In this document: one piece after another, positions 59,471 to 64,000 of the stretch | How positions within the stretch are numbered: the stretch's first letter is position 1 | Layout: every line of letters starts with the position of its first letter | Source of the DNA: Phoebastria nigripes | Lineage: Eukaryota; Chordata; Aves; Procellariiformes; Diomedeidae | Direction of reading: 5' to 3' | Length of the DNA: 64,000 bases | NCBI GenBank assembly: GCA_035582835.1 | Contig: JAYKAV010003058.1 | Coordinates: 1 to 64,000, forward strand | Notes under the pieces: generated by a model | Told to the model about the DNA's origin: nothing | Databases searched by the model: none | The model's input: only the letters and a program-made list of their open reading frames with translations | Made by a program: the position numbers and the translations under genes

Positions 59471-62370
59471 GAGATGGATATCACTATGCCAAGCTTTTTA
59501 CACACCTCAAAAGAAACATCCAGAGAGGAGGGTGTTGNGGTTTAGAAAGATGAAGCTGAAGTCTCATAGTCAGCTCATAGTGGAGCCACCCCAACCTTTC
59601 TGGCCCCAGGCCACTTGCCCAACTGAGGAGATGGAAGAGAGGGCAGTCCATAACCACAACCCCATGCCTCTTGTCTCTACCAGATGTCATCCTTCACTGT
59701 AGTGAATCCACAGTTAAGGCCACNCAGGGCGTCCTATGATCCCTGCAAGACTTGTTACCAATGTTTGTCCTAACTGGCTCTCACAACTGCTTTGCAGATC
59801 TTGCTCTTCGGTGTCAGCATTTCTCCATCCCATCATTTGCCATAGATGGCAGTTCCAGGTATCAGAAGTGGTCTGTGTCCTTTCAAATATTTTCCGGAGG
59901 ACAGGATTTGGGTATAGGTACTAGATAGTGAATTTAACCACAGGATGTGAAGGAAAGTTAATGCACACTGACCTGATCCTGCTCTGTTGTTCTTGCCCAG
60001 CAATACATCAGACCATCAGAGAACTGTACTCCTTGCCCCTGGTTTGAGGGGAACACATACAACAGATATTAGCAAGTGACCGATACAGAGCGTTCACCAC
60101 CAGTCCCGCAGCATGCTCAAGAACAAACATATTTTACTGCAAACTGATCAGCTCTACAGTGATCATTTTGTAGGTGACCTCTGCTCTTATGAGAGCTATT
60201 TACTTCTCATTCAAAAGAAGGCTAACTGCAGCAGAATAAATNATAGGTTAAATAGCTTTACAAGCTATAATAACAGTCTAATGAAAACATTTCCGAGGTT
60301 GAACACTACTGCTTCGTATGTGCCTTTTTGATTGAATGTCCTGAATTTGTACTCTAATGGACAATAGTTGAAGAGGAAAGAATGGAGTAACAGATATTCA
60401 GTGTTAAAAACTTAAGTTATTTCACTTCACTGATTTTGATATTTTTCTTAATAGTCATCTCTGAAATATTGTTATGACTAACATCAACTTTCATTAAAAA
60501 CAAAAGTTGATTTTGACCCCTCATAGTCACAATCAAAAGTGAACGTGTGAGCTGTGAGCAAAAAGCTACATTCTTTTTTTTTTAAAATAAAAACAGAGCC
60601 CAAAACACCAAACTGNAAAACATATTTTTCTTTAACTTTCCCTCTTTTAAACTCATGTCATGATTTTGAGACACATGGTTCCTTGTTGCTGAAGTCATTA
60701 GATTAAAAATACGTGTATGTCAGCAGGCAAAGAGGTATCGCTTCTAACAGTCAGGTCTGTTCTGCAGGGGTGTTGTCATACTAGTGATTTCTTTTGAAGT
60801 CTGCATCTTTACTATTGACTGTCGTAGCAGTGGAGATATTTCCTGTCTTTTTTGTATCAGTCCTGCTGGGAACTGGAGCGGAAGCACAAGCCCTTGCCCT
60901 TTCTATTTGTATTGCAAGTGCTGTATAGCAGCTACATAGCTGGTTGAACAATTTCTGTAAAACTGGAAAAAAGGACATTTTTTAAACTAAAAACTCAGTT
61001 TTCAATTAAGTGTTACATTTGTGTCAGAAAATATGTCTGCTAAGTTGGGGAAATGTAATCTTTTGGTCAAAACATTTAAAGTTCAAAGTCTTAACTAGTT
61101 AAAACAAGAAACTGTGTTGCCCTGAGTGCAGAGCCTCCAACCTGTCTTTCTCTTCTGCGGGATGCATCTCCGCCACTTGCTGCCTCTCCAGTAACTGCTC
61201 CTACTCTCATGAGCACCTGATAGACCATTTCCTTTCCAGAGAAGCACTAATGGTGCATCATAGAAAATGCATTACCCTCAAGATGCTTCATTTACAATGG
61301 CATTTGAGGCATTTCAGCTAGAAGTCCCATGAGGTACCATGAAAGAGCTCAATATCCTTCCCAGTACTTTCTGTAATGGTTCCACTGTGTACACGAATCC
61401 TTCCAAGTAGGTGTCTTCAGTCCTGGGATTTTCCTTCTTATCCTATTGATCTGACCAAGATATTTTTTAAGCTTCTTTGACATATTGTAAACCTTATCTA
61501 CTCATTCAGGCTTTTGCTGGAGGCCAGTAGTTTGAGAAGGTTGAATTTCATTTTGCAGGTGTGAGGGAATTTATTCAAGCTGGTTCTTAGTCAATTTTGT
61601 GTCTTGTTAATTGATGTTTTATCATTCTTGTACATGCATCCGGAGCGGATCTGCATTGGATCCATTTTTTATGGTATGAAAAATAAATAAAATTACATAA
61701 GGAGTCCCTGAGGGACCGTTCATCCCTTTCACCAGTGGAGTCTTCTGTAAAAAATGGTGTGGATTCTTCAGGGGTCATTATTCCAGAGGTCTGGTGGAGA
61801 TCCCAGGAGAGACCTCACCTTGTCAGATACATCAGGTGTTGGTTTGCCCCTGGGCACATACCCTGCGTATATGGATCTACTTGCAGTATTTGACATTTTC
61901 TAGTGCCATCTCTGGGTGTGCAGAAGCAGAACTGTGAGGGAGAGTCTAAGAACATTTTTCTTGGAAATGGCAAGATATCATTTCATGGCTTCTCATGATG
62001 GACCCTTCTTTGTGGGACTTCTTTAGAGGAACTTGTGGTTGCTTTCTTTAAAAAAAAAATAGTGAGTGGTAAGAGAGCACAGAGTTGGTTGCAGAGCACA
62101 TGCTTTGCAGTATTTGAAATTTCTCCTCCATGGTAGCAATAGTGTTACAGAGCTATGGGTTTGCCAGACAGTTTAATTAGCAGGACTTTACTTTTATCTG
62201 AATCTACTAACCATAAAAGAGTCAGGTCTCCATAAATATGGTTTAAAAAAAATTAACCAACTGATGCTGATAGAAGCAAGTATCTGCTAGACTAGTCTCC
62301 ATCCTCCTAAATGACATCCAGTTCATATCATGCATGTAACTAAGTGTTAAGAAACCTTTCGAGTATTTTA
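59471..62370. other. Non-coding stretch, no gene seen
   Basis: AT-rich unique DNA with frames up to 77 codons. Ambiguous bases at 59538, 59724, 60242 and 60616. Confidence 0.55.
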
Positions 62371-62445
62371 AGGCCAAAGAGACCATTACAATTGATGATT
62401 TATGCTGTCAGTAAACATAGGTATTTCAGTAAGCCTACCACATCC
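62371..62445 (-). mobile_element. CR1 3'-tail fragment, minus orientation
   Basis: The plus strand AAGGCCAAAGAGACCATTAC, then GATGATTTATGCTGTCAGTA and ACATAGG, corresponds to the reverse complement of an old CR1 tail (a form like AAGGCCAGAAGGGACCATTA). Recognisable over about 60 bases; highly diverged. Confidence 0.5.
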
Positions 62446-63589
62446 CTTTCAGAAACATTTTAGACAATTGCTGCTTATTATGAGTTGTTTTTACTATTAC
62501 TAAACCATTTATAATGTGGGGGTGAGTAGAAACTTAGTACGGACCTTTTCCTTGAAAGCTTTTCTTAAGGGATCATTCATAGTGTGTACATACAGTGTCA
62601 TTTAGTGAAGGTTCAGTTTAAGCTAACGTTAAACTCCACACGTCTTTTTAACTAGTCAGCTGAGAAAGGAATTTTGCACAGATTTTGCAGGTGACTGAGG
62701 TTTTTATTTCCACTGCATGTTTTCTCTATTTCCAATGCTGNTTTTTTTCTGTTTTATTTACTGGAACATATATGTCTAGTCAAATCCTAGACTGGGTATG
62801 GAAATCTCTTGCTGAATCCGCAAAGAGCTGATTGGTGTGAAGATGCTTTTGTTTGAATAAGCACCATGTGAAAAATAAAAACTTTCAGTAGTATTTTCCC
62901 TTTTGTGATTCTGGTTCATATGACCAGCACAGCCTCATATTGTGCACATTGTGAATATTTCTGATAATTTTTACAAAAATACCCTTCATTTGAATGTATC
63001 CAGGGCTTGTCATTTTTTGATCTTTCTCATTTTCCTCTAACTTTTTTCTGTCTTCTGATTTCACTCATCAAGTTCCTTGCTTGCTTTCCCATGTTGATAG
63101 AGACTTTTTATGAATTTCTGTTTCTTTCACATTCCTTCCTTCCCCCCTGAGCTCCTTTTTTCCTCTTTAGTTCTTTGATTGCTGCCGCAGGCTAAGGTTA
63201 TAATTTAGTCAGCCTGTTCTGCTCTGCTCCCTAAAAAAATCCTCTCTCTTCCGGGCCAGTAAACAATTCTTGAGCTTGCCTGCCTGTCTTTTAGGTTACT
63301 CTTTTTTATTATTACTATTCTGGAGTCTTGTCCTGCTGCTACAGTGTCCTCCTATTCTTCAGTGGAAATGCCTGTCTTCCTCTGACCTCCCTGCCTTCCC
63401 TGCTTCACACCTCTGTGCTGCATGTGAGACAACAGAGTGGGAGGTCTATTGTTAGGGATCACAAAGAGATGATCAACCCCAGGGCCATCTCTTCAACAGC
63501 TATTTAGACAGTGATACCTTCTCCGCATTTCCTGTCTCCTAGCTATAATTTGAAATTCTGAATTCTCATTTAAAACCTCAAGCCCCTGC
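62446..63589. other. Non-coding stretch, no gene seen
   Basis: Unique sequence with pyrimidine-rich segments near 63000-63370 and a 61-codon frame at 63270-63455 whose N-terminal hydrophobicity derives from the T/C-rich DNA. Confidence 0.5.
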
Positions 63590-63900
63590 CGTAGTAAATC
63601 AGATGTTGATTTGTTTTAATGAAATGTAAATGAGAGCCAGTAGTGGGCTAAAAACAACACCAGAGATGGAATGAGCANGAACAACAAAGGACCATCTGAG
63701 CAGGGGGCCTGGGCCACCTGAAAGATTATTACAGTTAGGGGTTGATTGAGCCTTTGATCATGTACCTTAATGGACATTTTTATGGTGAATCACCACACAG
63801 TAAGTTTGTTTTCAGGATGGCCATTAGAGAGGCTTTTATAAACGCTTTTGCAATTAAGGGCAACAGGTCAGTGCTCAATTCCTGAGTCTGACATAGATAC
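63590..63900. other. Candidate conserved non-coding element with SOX/TCF-type sites
   Basis: Non-repetitive sequence with closely spaced transcription-factor-like words. They are an ATGTAAAT octamer-like site near 63624, AACAAAGG (SOX or TCF/LEF type) at 63683-63690, CCTTTGATCA (TCF/LEF type) at 63751-63760, GATTATTAC near 63724, CTTAATGG near 63767 and TTTATAAACG near 63836. No open frame of interest. Developmental enhancers often show this density, but conservation and activity are untested. Confidence 0.3.
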
Positions 63901-64000
63901 CTTGTAGGGTGCTCAGTAACTCGTTTAGAATCTTTATGCCTTAATTCTATAAAATGGCTATGGCAATAACCTTTTTGCTGACCTTGTCCATTTAGATTGT

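Overview
The window looks like bird nuclear DNA that is intergenic or deep intronic. Three things point there. It is AT-rich with sparse repeats. Its only well-formed mobile element is an endogenous retrovirus whose LTR I recognise, from memory and not from a search, as a type abundant in Neoaves. Every other interspersed repeat I can identify is a weathered CR1 LINE piece, as expected of a sauropsid genome. No tRNA, rRNA, CRISPR, operon or bacterial-style gene is present, and I found no protein-coding gene I can name. Nearly all open frames are 60-120 codons, overlap on both strands and look like chance.

Layout. Positions 1-1287 hold the 5' end of a minus-strand endogenous retrovirus: a 549-bp LTR (739-1287), a tRNA-Lys-type primer binding site (713-730), and a leader region with two overlapping, broken open frames that would encode hydrophobic proteins. 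The element runs off the left edge. From 1.3 to 15 kb I see only non-coding DNA with homopolymers and one 48-bp perfectly alternating pyrimidine-purine tract (12715-12762). From 15.3 to 20.8 kb lie three old plus-strand CR1 remnants (15375-15945, 17205-17545, 20160-20800), a short minus-strand CR1 tail (17118-17165) and a perfect 10-bp hairpin (16354-16380). Further CR1 scraps sit at 26505-26600, 54331-54390, 59255-59470 and 62371-62445.

Several non-repetitive patches stand out from the AT-rich background by retained CpGs or clustered homeodomain, SOX or TCF-like words: 18806-19100, 28480-29060, 29688-29965, 45935-46560, 55860-56230 and 63590-63900. They look like candidate conserved non-coding elements, but only a cross-species alignment can show that. 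The best exon-like candidate is 56276-56412, where one reading frame is open exactly between a good acceptor and a usable donor. Weaker transcript-like candidates are at 40842-40933 and 47747-47938.

Assembly quality matters here. There is one 16-N gap inside an A-rich tract (37929-37944) and roughly 65-70 isolated single Ns, probably unresolved heterozygous or low-quality bases. I see no cooperating gene system. The most unusual content is the membrane-protein-like leader frame of the retrovirus and the putative regulatory patches, which would suit a gene-poor regulatory landscape.
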